Source of the DNA: Cerioporus squamosus
Taxonomy: Eukaryota > Basidiomycota > Agaricomycetes > Polyporales > Polyporaceae
NCBI GenBank assembly: GCA_022592435.1
Contig: JABYQS010000105.1
Location: 1-64,000 of the forward strand
Reading direction: 5' to 3'
Length of the DNA: 64,000 bases
Of this stretch, positions 12,232-22,305 are shown piece by piece. A program made the position numbers and the translations under genes. The notes under the pieces are model-generated. The model ran no database searches. It was not told where the DNA came from and worked only from the letters and a program-made list of their open reading frames with translations. Positions within the stretch are counted from its first letter, which is position 1. Every line of letters begins with the position of its first letter.

Positions 12232-12954
12232 CTACATTTCTTCGCTATACATAGTACCTATGGCCAGCGATGGTTCACTGATCATAGAGCGGCAGTCTTC
12301 CGCGCCCAAAATCACCTCGCTACTCAGTCCGCTATTCCCCAGGTTGAAGATGGGATCGCTTGTCACCGATGGCGTCCCCCTGACTGGGAGGGAGACCGAA
12401 GTGGCGATTGGGGACGAGGGGGGGGGTGTAGGAGGGATCGTCCATGGGATCGGTTCGGTGCGCTTCGCCATGCTTTTCAGTGTTGCAGTCAATCGTGGCG
12501 CCAGCGCTCTCAGCGACCAGCCTGCCGCTGCCATGCTCCTCCCAACCCTGAGGAGGTGCTGCGACCCTCGCAGCTCATCTTCATCGTCGTCGCCAACCCT
12601 CTGCAGTACAAACTCCACTGCACCCTCCTCTACTACCCTGACACGCTCCACCCTGACCCATCCTAGGTGCGTGTATGTGAGGAGGTCTCTTGCGTAGAGC
12701 CGTAGCCTGATCCCCGTTCTAATCAGAGTCGCTGGCTTGTCGATCAGCATGAAGGTGTCTGGGTTTTCGCCCTCGCCCCGCGCGATGCGCCTGACTATTG
12801 CAGAGTAGAAGCGAACGCGCTTTTCAACCATGAGCGGGTGGTGGTGGTGGTGGTGGGAGTGGGTTCTGGGTTGTGAAGTGGGGATCAGGGGGAACTGGAT
12901 CGCTCTGCTGCTGCGAATGCTTGCAAGCTTATGCTTAAAGACTGTTCGGCCCAT
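12232..12954 (-). CDS. Unrecognised 240-residue protein
   Basis: A continuous ORF runs from ATG 12954; the internal ATG at 12831 (MVEKRVRFYS) is an alternative start that avoids a poly-His stretch made by a GGT microsatellite. The region around residues 45-110 is the most protein-like, with KPATLIRTGIRLRLYA, HLGWVRVERV and EGAVEFVLQRV. The remainder is Ser/Pro-rich and ends in an acidic tail. The layout (basic beta-like segment, then GW plus Val-rich segment) resembles the unknown frame at 11060-11793, which may mean two diverged copies. I recognise no family and splicing is not evident. Confidence 0.35.
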   Translation of the reverse strand: MGRTVFKHKLASIRSSRAIQFPLIPTSQPRTHSHHHHHHPLMVEKRVRFYSAIVRRIARGEGENPDTFMLIDKPATLIRTGIRLRLYARDLLTYTHLGWVRVERVRVVEEGAVEFVLQRVGDDDEDELRGSQHLLRVGRSMAAAGWSLRALAPRLTATLKSMAKRTEPIPWTIPPTPPPSSPIATSVSLPVRGTPSVTSDPIFNLGNSGLSSEVILGAEDCRSMISEPSLAIGTMYSEEM

Positions 12955-13945
12955 TGTAGGGACGAGGTCAATTTGAATTTTTGGGGAGGAGAGCGGAAGC
13001 GAAAAAGGCCGCTTCCTCCCCCAGAGCTATCATCGTGCGTTGCGCACGTGTGGGTGGGCCATTGAACGGGAGCAGAAAGGGCAACATCTTTGGCTGTACC
13101 TTGTTGTGTGTTTCCAAGGGACGGCTGAGACAGTGCTTACTTTCAGATGCACAACCACGTTCGTGCGTAGGGCGTAGTTCGCATGGTCAAGACATGGCAC
13201 CTAGGGAATAGTGCGCAGAGATGACAGGGTTGCGGCTGCCTAGGATCATCTAAGACAGGGAGTACGACTACACACCTCCCTACGAAGCCCTGTTGGGGTA
13301 GCCTTTTCCTAGTTTGGGCCATGGCTACATCTCGAGCTAAGCCTGGCAGATCGTGACCGAGATGGCCGGGGTACTGGAAGCATGCTACTATCAGCACGAG
13401 GGCATCTCGATCAGAGTGGAAAGGAGAGCCCCATTCTAGCAAAGAGCAGAAAGCCGCCTCCGACCAGGTAGACACTTGCAATGGATCTATGTCTGGTGCG
13501 TTCCGCCTCTCCGTACTAGCACCTCGGGAGGCATAGAGTCCCAAGCGGCGATATGCGCGTCGTGACGTCAGCCGGGGATACCGGCATCCTCTGAGCCCTC
13601 TCGTGACAGGGCGAGGTGCCCGCCTTCTTAATCAGGTTCGTTTTGCCAGGCTGGCACTCCTACGCGACTCCTGCGTGACGTCGCCTCCTCGCGCTCCTTC
13701 CGCACATGCTGGGGGACTCTTAACGCGATAGTTTGATTTAAACGATCAATAGGACAGTGAGTCGTGACTGAGCTTATTCTCAGCATCAGTAATCGAGGCA
13801 GGATGCCTACAGCCCCGAGGACGTCGAGTGCAAAGCACTTGTAGCACATCTGCGGAGCTCTTTTTGCTTCATCGCATACACAGTCGTGCAGTTTTCGCGA
13901 AAATAACTTCAGGGACACATAACAAGGCGTACACAGCTAGATAAA

Positions 13946-14006
13946 GACCCCGGTATGGCTGCTCCTAGGAGCCAGGGACCTTGGGGAAACGCCATGGTGA
14001 CGGTTG
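13946..14006. repeat. Direct repeat copy 1
   Basis: About 61 bp starting gaccccgg, with the palindrome gctcctaggagc, recurs at 14531-14594 with a few substitutions and small indels. Confidence 0.7.
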
Positions 14007-14530
14007 GTTCCCGCAGTCTTTCATTTGAGCCTATCACGGACTCTTCAATCCGCGTGGACCAGCCAGCAGCAGGCGACTCGCGTGGCAGAGCTCACGTGAC
14101 AGAGTCCGTGCGGCAGAGCTCACGTGGCCGAGCTCGCATGGCGCGGTTCCTGGCTCACACCGCCGCCGTTCCTGCCCGGGCGGCTCGGCCTCAGTTTCAG
14201 GGTTCAGGGCATGTCCGCACTCAAAGCGCACGTCAACAGTTCCGCTGGCGTCGTCGTGGACGGTATCAAGGCCCTCTGCCAGTTCTTCATCGTTTTTATC
14301 GCAGTTCCCGTACTGTCTAGTGCTGGGTGCGTTACATGGAGTGGCTATAAGCCTCTTGTGCTCCCTCCTTCGCTAACGCGAGGACACATCGTGGACGTGA
14401 GCGCCTCTGAGGGCGTATAGGACGTAGTCCCTGGGCATGGCGCCCTTGCGCAAGGTAGTTCTACCCGCTCTTTGTCGTGCAGTCTCGCATGTCGCTCTTG
14501 CTCGTTGTTCTCTCGAAAATGTCAGGTTTC

Positions 14531-14594
14531 GACCCCGGTGTGGCTGCTCCTAGGAGCCAGGGACCGTGGGAAAAACGCGCCATGGTGGCGGTTG
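14531..14594. repeat. Direct repeat copy 2
   Basis: Second copy of the repeat at 13946-14006, same orientation, 585 bp further on. Confidence 0.7.
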
Positions 14595-15382
14595 CAGGAA
14601 GAGGAGCGCCCGTGCCAGCGTGTAGTTCCTCGTCCCTCAGAATACAGGCTGGTACGTCTTCGCAGGGGGGGTGGCAGTGAGGTACCGTGGGAACATCTTC
14701 TCTCGCTCTCAGTCCCTCGTCCACTTGGGACTCCAGGCTCAGCCAGAAATTACGCCGTGTGGTAGATACACGACCCGGAGACCGTGGTGTCAGGGAACTT
14801 TGTCCACGATCTCGGCAGCTTGGAGGACGAGAGAATGAGTTTTACGCAAGTGCTAGCGCCCGAGCTTCGAACTCCGATCGTTCCCACCAGCCAAACTTCG
14901 CACTCAGAAGTTCTCACGGGGGGTATCTGCGACCCCCCCCCTCAAGAGCTACAAGCCTACCCCTGGCCCTCGAGCTTCACTCACTTGATGCCACACAGAA
15001 CTCGACTCAGTGCCTGCACGATGATGGCGCAGTGCTGAGCAGTGGGTATCGGGATGGGGTATGATAGCTTCGTTCTCTGTTGGACTGCAATGAGTCGGAC
15101 TGTGCCAGTGCCCCATTTCCCCCCTCTTACACCACCTACCTAACATTCCACGGCGTCCACACCGTTCGCACGCAGTAACGAACACTTATGCATTGTATTG
15201 GGATGCTCGGAAGTTGAGGTGATCGGAGCTCGGACCGATGTCCGGTCGTACGACTGACCTGACTCGACCATCCAGGATCCTCACGCGAAGCCATCGAGTA
15301 CCGATGCATTATCCAGTACGCTGTACAGGACTATAGTGATGTACGATGAGATGTCATGCGAGAAAGGATGCGTAGCGTACGT

Positions 15383-15431
15383 CTATGCCGATGTGCCTAT
15401 GCCGATGTGCCTATGCCGATGTGCCTATGCC
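15383..15431. repeat. 14-bp tandem repeat, about 3.5 copies
   Basis: The unit ctatgccgatgtgc is repeated three times without change, followed by a half unit. Confidence 0.85.
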
Positions 15432-15494
15432 CGGGACAGAAACGTGCAGCAATGCGAGAGGAACGTGCGACGACGAGCAGAGATGAGGAAATGA

Positions 15495-15605
15495 TACAGC
15501 AGGGAGAGAGGGGAAGGGAGACGGAGGGAAAGGCAGAGGAAAGCAGGCAGAGGGGGAGACAGAGGAAAGGAGGAGAGACAGAAGGAGCAAGAGGAGATGG
15601 TATGT
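15495..15605 (+). repeat. Polypurine tract
   Basis: About 110 bp are almost entirely A and G on the plus strand with a few C interruptions. It lies about 170 bp downstream of the phosphatase stop codon. Confidence 0.7.
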
Positions 15606-15768
15606 GCGGTCCGTGCCGAGTCTACCCAGGAGACCGATGATGAGAAGAAAGGCCGAAACATATAACTTAGGATATATGCAGGGGATAACCTAGACCGGAT
15701 GCATGCTCAGCAACGAACGGCACGGCATGATACGATGCGACTCACCACCGACGATCCGCCGCTCCCAT

Positions 15769-16516
15769 TCACAGAACTTCGTGCTTCTCATCGATCCACG
15801 CAGCGCGCTCGAACGTGCGGACGTACTCGTGCTGAGGGCCCGTCTCGGGGCTGAGCGGGTACCGCTTGCACTTCTCGACGTTCTTCCACTCCTCAGCGAT
15901 CATCCGGAGCGCGTCGTCGCCGTCCTTGGCGATCCCGCACTCGACGAGCCAACAGCCGACGATGAGCCCCGTGCGGCCGATGCCCCCGCGGCAGTGCACG
16001 GCGGAGATGCGCCCGCGCTCCTCGTTGTCGCGCAGCACGCCCATCACACGGCGGACGAGGTCGACCGAGTCGGGCAGCGAGCGGTCGCGGATCGGGAAGT
16101 TGTAGGTACTCGACCTCGCGCGGGTCGAGCCCGACGACGGTGCAGCGCTCGGTGAGGTGCGGGTGGTACGGGAACAGCTCGTGCGGCTCGGTGAGGTCGA
16201 TGAAGGTGCGCACGCCGGCGAGCAGGAGCGCGTCGAGCTTCTGCTTGGTGTGCTTGCGCGTCATTTGTGCGGGCGTCAACGGGCAGTACGGGAACTCGCA
16301 CGCGACCAGATACGGGGTGGCCCAGTACGAGTTGGGGATCGGCCGAGGTCGGTGGCGGGATACGCGGACGATGGGCGAGGGCGGTGTCGTAGACTGCGGC
16401 CGGTGGGTGAGACGGAGGGAGGTCGCCATCTTGGTGGCCATCGAGGCCACCGGAGACGACGAGGACGGCGCCCTGGACCCCGACGCATGCGACATTTCGT
16501 ATGTGGCGACAGACAT
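15769..16516 (-). CDS. Protein-tyrosine/dual-specificity phosphatase, one frameshift
   Basis: The ATG at 16516 opens a protein of about 247 residues that reads well to the GLDPREVEY segment, then changes frame near 16105. The continuation carries the signature HCRGGIGRTG (HCX5R, catalytic Cys and Arg both present), which marks a cysteine-based phosphatase that dephosphorylates phospho-Tyr or Ser/Thr, followed by the helical C-terminal part ending at 15769. The shift is explained by one extra base between TAC and AAC. It is the only frameshift in the window that looks like an insertion, not a deletion. No intron consensus fits the point. The preserved catalytic loop argues for a functional gene with a sequence error, but a recent pseudogene is possible. 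Confidence 0.75.
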
Positions 16517-19216
16517 GGTGTGCAGGTGGTAGACGGGAGAAGGATGTGGTTAGTCTGTCGAGGTCGTTGGGGTCGTGAGGGTCGTGAAAGAGCTCGCTTA
16601 GGGGTTATAAGGCGAGGACGACGGGGAGAAGAAGAGGAGAGTTCGGGAGCGCCCAGAGAGAAAGGGGGGAGGGTCGCGAACACGCCGGTACGGAACCCGA
16701 TCCACGTGGCTAACGTAAGCGGTGCTCCTCTCGCGTCGCGCGCATTTCAACCCTTTGTTCTCGCTTTTGTTACTTTGTTCTTACTCGTCCTCTTCGCCGT
16801 CGCCGCCTCCTCGACATCGCGCGCAGCTGGGCTATTGTCATTCTTTTCTGTGCTGCAGTCGATATTGTCTCGCATCGATGCACAGAACGGTCGCGACGTC
16901 CAAGAGTTCGCGACCCATGCCAAGATCTAGGCCGTGCACAGGCCGCTCCACACCTCCAGATCCTCGCGCGCGCGAAGAACCCTCGTCTGCTTCCGCTGTC
17001 AACGAGCCATCTACTGAACGTCCAAGGAGAAGGTTATCCTCCTTTCCTAGCATCTCTCCATCGACACGACGCAGTCTGGTGACTATGCCGCAGTAAGACT
17101 GCAGGTAGGACCTTATCTACTCGGAGGCCTCATGGTAGTAGAACATCCGCCCGCAGGTCTGCACGCCGCGAATATATCTGTTCGCAGAGCTCTGCTCGGC
17201 CAGGAGTTCTGTCCACGAACCTCTGTTCGGTACGCAAGAATGCAGCGAAACCTGTCAGCCCGTCTATCTCGACTACATCCGATCACTTACTCTGGTATGT
17301 GATCGTACACTCAAGATGGCGCGCTCGAGTGCCCGCCGTGATAAACTGATAGATCGTCTCGACGAAAGGAGACTACAACTCCACCTCGTCCAACTCGCGT
17401 ACGTGCGCGTGCGAGGCCTTTCGTCTCAACAATGCGCATCATCTATCGCATATCCCACCTATGCAATTATCCATCCAATCGCGACTCGCACGCGGTCGCG
17501 CACCGTCCATCCAAGTATCTCAGCATTTGCACGTTCAGTATGGATCAGCTATCTGCACGATGTCGAGCATCGTGCCACCTCGCTCACACCAAGTAAAAGA
17601 GTGCGACAGAAGATCACTCCTCATTTGTTCGCATGACGCACGCCGGGAGGTCACGACGGCTCGGGGCAAACGGGCACGCGGAAACGCTGATATGCGGTGG
17701 ACACGCAGTAGACGTGAGTACTCCCTCCCGACTCGTGACGCACGCGCGGACAATCTTCTTTGGTTTGACAGTGCCTTCTTCGCCACCTCCCGCCAGGCCG
17801 CGACCTCCCAGGCATGTTCGCAAGGTTCTGATACATTGGCATCTTCGCTGTCGCAGAACCTAGAGAACTGTGGCTTGCTCTTGTACCCCCAATCTGAATG
17901 CTTCCAGGTGATATGTTCGATGACATGCGAAGGAGCACTGAGCACGTTCCTTTCATGCCCGGGCCCACGGAGTATTCGCGCATGATGAGTATCCTGTTCC
18001 TTTCGGCGACCCCGGGTCCTTGACCATCTCTTCCAGGTTCTCCGAGGTTCTCCGGACGACACAGACACGCTGGGCCCACGGCTCACACGCAAATAGACAA
18101 GCCTCTGGAGGGACACGCACGGCGGTCGAGTAGCATGGTCAAGATGCGGAGTGTCGCCTCGGCTCAGCTCGGGTGTGACACAGCGACCGGCCAGCGTGGA
18201 CAACGGGCAAATCCGAAGAACGTCTTCCCTCATGCGCTCGGACCCTCAGGGGGGAGCGATGCGGCTAGACAGCCTGAGAGTCGGAGCACTTGAGCTGGGA
18301 CTCGACTCGGTCACTCGACGTTGGATTAGGACTTGGCAGCGAAGGTTGGCCAGGTTGTCCGCCTCGACCACCGATTTCCCTGCGGGTTGAAGGAGGGCGG
18401 AGAAGCTCGGTGTGAGCGCTATGTATAGCAGGCGCGTACGACTTCCCTCCAAGTCCATACCGAGCCCGTGCTCCCCCACTCCAGACCGGCAGGGCAGAGA
18501 CGGGCCGAGGCGTAGAAGCAGCGGGCTGTGCTCACTGCTCACAGTTCACAGCTCCCGTGCTCCCAGCCCCAGTCTCCGAAGCCTCGGCGCGTGGCGAAAC
18601 CAGCTGGAAGCAACGTACGACGCGTTTCACTCTCAATACGCAAGGGGGGAGCAGCAGCCATCGCGGAGTCTAGACGTTCATCACGAACACAGGGCTCGAG
18701 CCTCGAGAACGTAGGAACGTGAAGATGTGGGACGATGATCTGGGTATACCGGGCGTTGCGGGGCGTGCGCTCCGCCAACGGACGCACGGATGTGCGCCGC
18801 CTTCCACTGTCCAGGCGAGTCGTGGGCTAGAAATGCGAGCACTGGCACAGTCTACTTCACTCCAAGATACACCAGCGACTCGGATGATACAATCCTTAAC
18901 CACGTCGGCGAGGTTATCAGGTGCCTCCTCCGTTGGTCCTCTACGCAGATCCCCAGTTGAACGCCCACGCGCATGCTGTACGAGGTTCTTCTCAGTTGCT
19001 GCTTTCGCATGTAGCTGGTAGCTCTCACATTGTGGAAATCAGTCTCGTAAGCCGGTCTCCGGTAATTGGTGTGGAAGCGTGCATATCAATGGCCACGAGC
19101 TTACGCACATGCATACATTCAACGAGTAAGTATGTGAATAGGGTGTGCCCAGACAGAACACAGCGAGCGAACACATCGAAGAGGACAACAGAAAGCGACA
19201 GCCACGAACAACTAAC
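16517..19216. other. Intergenic, no convincing gene
   Basis: Several long frames exist, for example 17535-18233 on the minus strand, but they have no recognisable domains, no splice-linked partners and arginine/serine-rich composition typical of antisense frames in GC-rich DNA. Confidence 0.45.
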
Positions 19217-21264
19217 TCAGCGGTACAAAACCCCGAGGACACCTACAACAACAGCCATGATCAGCAAAGTCGTCCACGCACTCGCACTCGCACCGGCGCG
19301 AGCAGCGCCGCTGCTGTACGCCCACTGCGGACCTTGAGTCATGTGCGGCCCGACGCTGTCCAGCGGCACCGTGTGCATCTCGATCGACGTGGCGTAGGGT
19401 GCCCGCTCCGAGGTTGCTGGGAACAGTACGTCCATCAGCTACGGTGTAAGAAAGACGGATGACGGGATGACAAGACAAGACAAGACGCACATGGGAAGAC
19501 CCCGCCGTTGTCCACCGCGGACGCTACTGCATTCTCGAGTGCGGTCCCTGCGTCGGACGGAACGGTGGACCTCAGTCCCACGCGGGGCGGGTCTTGAGAC
19601 GGGTGCGTCATGTTGCCGTAGTAGAACGCGACCAGCACACTGAAGAGATGATCAGGGTTCGAGCTTATACGCCTCCAGCCTGCGTACTCACGACTTCAGG
19701 AACGGATCGCCGAGGCTCCAGCTGTACAGAAAGCCTCCTGCTCGAGGCGGATCAGTGGCAGCCAGCGCAGGACTGCACCGCGCAACCTCGTCAGGGTACA
19801 CGGTTCCAGGTCTGACGACGGCTGGTTGGGCGAAGTCGCGCGGGTCGACCGGGAACTGAACGCCTCCGATCTCGAAGGATAGGTTGTGCGGTATCGAGCA
19901 GTCGAAGGAGTCGCCGAGAAGCGCATATATGTGTCCGACGATGTCTTGCGGCCCGCGGATGAGAGAGTTGCCCTGCAGATGTGGTCAGACAGAGGGGGAG
20001 CACTGGGATGAGAGAGGATACACACCGTATCCACCAGCGCAGAAAGTGAGATTGCTGACGGGGACAGTGCGGACCGGGGAAGCTTCACACCATCGAAGTA
20101 CACGTCGTCCACAGGTATCTCCCAGACCAGCGGATATACCTGATTGTTCCCTATCAGAACAGAAAACTTGATGCACAAGCGATGTGATTTACCTCGTTCG
20201 GAGCCGCCGGGGATGGAGGGAGACCGCCTTCGGACGCCCTATAGCCTCTGACCGGGACCCATGCGAGGTCGTTATCCGTCAGATCGAAAGGTAAAGCGCC
20301 TAGTGATAGAGTGCCAGCGTTGCCGCCGAGTGAGACTGTGTCGCGTTGAAGAGTAGTCACCACCAAGGGCCGCGAGAGGAGATCGAGAGCGACAAGTCTA
20401 GTAAAGAGAGGTCCTATGGTTGAGAACGAGTCGATAGCAGATGTGTACGGTGTCGAGCTGGCTTGGCGTTTACGCGAATCCGAGGTTGAGTTGAGGAACT
20501 CGAAAGATGGAAACGTCTTTGCATCATGCCCTGAGTCCAGGCGAGCATCGCGCTTCAGAAACGTCGGAGGAGAGCCGTTGAAGTTCGCTGCCAGAAGCTC
20601 TCTCCATATGACGCTAATGGGAGGAAAGCCAAGTCCAAGAATCCCGACAGAGCCAGTCTCGAGAACTGTTGTGTTCGTGTCGACGATCGCCGCAAAGCAC
20701 TGCATGGGAGCCGAGAGGCCAGCGACGCCAACAGTGTCTGTGCCGATGGGACCCCTTGCGTGCGTCCCCGTGCGAGAATCGCCATAGAGCAGATCAACAT
20801 CCTGACCGGCAAGTGAAAGAGAATGTTGGGGATAGAGTGGCACGCCGTACTTGGAGCATTCCTGGCATCCGTCGGAAACCAGCCATAGATCGGCGGAGCC
20901 GGTGTCTTGAACAGCTCGAGTGAGGTTCATCGAAGGGTGGTACAGGGGTAACATACCGATGATGAGCGGAGCCAATGTCTCCCCGACTTTCACGAGAACG
21001 GTGTAAGTGCTGGTGAACAGTTGTCTGAATGTGAGTCCGCCAACTAACACGAAATGGAGGGAGGGCATACGTGTCTGATAGGTCACCAAGACCGGTGTCA
21101 AACATCTCCTCGTCCCGCTTCCACCGTCCTCGTCTTGTACGTTGTATGGGAAGGTGGAGGCTGTTGCGGTCGTCTCCTCGAGTAAAAGATGTACGAGCAA
21201 ACACCTCGGTCCAGGACAAGACGACTACAAGCACGAGCGAGCGAGCACACTTGATCCGCCACAT
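19217..21264 (-). CDS. Pepsin-type (A1) aspartic protease, membrane- or GPI-anchored
   Basis: Seven exons in order: 21071-21264, 20957-21024, 20193-20905, 20026-20139, 19692-19972, 19491-19639 and 19217-19416, with introns of 46-74 nt, give 572 residues. The start is the ATG at 21264; the TTG just before it is not used. An N-terminal hydrophobic signal peptide (SLVLVVVLSW) is followed by a propeptide with dibasic sites. The first catalytic motif DTGSADLW is near residue 88 and the second, DTGNS, near residue 362; both are split by introns. The C-terminus ends in a hydrophobic segment after a Ser/Ala-rich stretch, as in secreted fungal proteases held by a GPI anchor or membrane segment. The two aspartates are intact and no frame lesion was found. 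It should act at the cell surface or in the secretory pathway. Confidence 0.92.
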
Positions 21265-21645
21265 CAATCCAAGAGCCTAGAGGTGAAGGACCACCAGCCA
21301 GCTAGAGCGTAGTATGTAGAAGAATTAAGATCGAAGATAACGCGAAGACCGCGCGAAGTGTCGCCCTAGATGAGAGAAGGGGCGACAAAGGGTAGAAGCA
21401 ACAGCTCGAAGCTGGGGAACGTCAGAATATTAATGGCGCGGTAAAGCTAAGGGTAAACCAAAGGTCGATCTGTGATCAATCGATAATAGCCAGAGTAACT
21501 ACCCAAATAACATCGGTAAGTATATTTTTGTGGTTCGGTAAATCACATAACAGTATCACGTAAGCAAGGCTGTTAACACTCTGTACTTACAGTTCCTTTC
21601 TGCATGCTAAAACGGTAATGTCAATCTGTACAGCCTCCTTTTATA

Positions 21646-21730
21646 TGCCCCGTGGCTGAGTTGGTTACAGCGTCCGACTGTTATTCAAATATCAATCGGA
21701 AGGTCGTGAGTTCGAGCCTCATCGGGGCAG
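21646..21730 (+). tRNA. tRNA-Asn (anticodon GTT) with an 11-nt intron
   Basis: Acceptor arms TGCCCCG (21646-21652) and CGGGGCA pair fully, with discriminator G21730. The anticodon stem TCCGA/TCGGA encloses CTGTTA, then the intron ttcaaatatca at the canonical position after residue 37, then A38. The T arm is GTGAG TTCGAGC CTCAT. Confidence 0.95.
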
Positions 21731-22305
21731 CATATTCAGTTCATCTTTTGCAGGTAAATTGTGTGCACTTCAAGTGGCACGAGTGCTTTTTGGTCTACCA
21801 TAGATGCGACGACGTCAACCCCAGAAGGACACTCGGAAAAGTCAATTGTGCTCATCATTCTTGCAGGTATGAAAGGACATGGACAGTTGGAGAGCAGGGC
21901 GATCTTGCTCAGGTTGTGTACTACTAATGCCATTATGCACAATAAGTCAGGTTAATGATGTTCTACTTCTAAACAGAATCCGCGCGAAACAGAAAACAAA
22001 CGAGCGAAGTGGGATGTGAACATGCTGCAGCTGGAGCCCAACGCGCTCTAGCGTAAAGAGAGGGAGACACAGAAGCAGAAGCAAGGATAAATAAAGCGAA
22101 AAAGTAACATCATGAACAGTCCAACGACAACGCGACCCACGAGCAACCCTGACTACATATACGATCCATGCCGGTAGTAGTAGCAAACACACGCACTAAT
22201 GTCACACAGAGCTCAGACAACACGACGGAGAGGATGGGCATGGAGGTGGGGGGCGACGATGAGGGCAGAGGACGGGGACAGGCATGAGGATCCAAGCACG
22301 ACGGA

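Larger units (their letters stand above)
12955..15768. other. Gene-poor interval with repeats
   Basis: No exon chain with coding character was found. The interval carries a 61/64-bp direct repeat (13946-14006 and 14531-14594), CACGTG motifs near 14094 and 14121, a 14-bp tandem repeat (15383-15431) and a purine-rich tract (15495-15605). Confidence 0.5.

Noticed and set aside
15383..15431. CRISPR-like array
   Set aside because: The 14-bp units are directly adjacent with no spacers, and the genome is eukaryotic; a simple tandem repeat.
17535..18233. 232-codon minus-strand frame in the gene-poor interval
   Set aside because: No recognisable motif, no splice partners, Arg/Ser-rich composition typical of random frames in GC-rich DNA.
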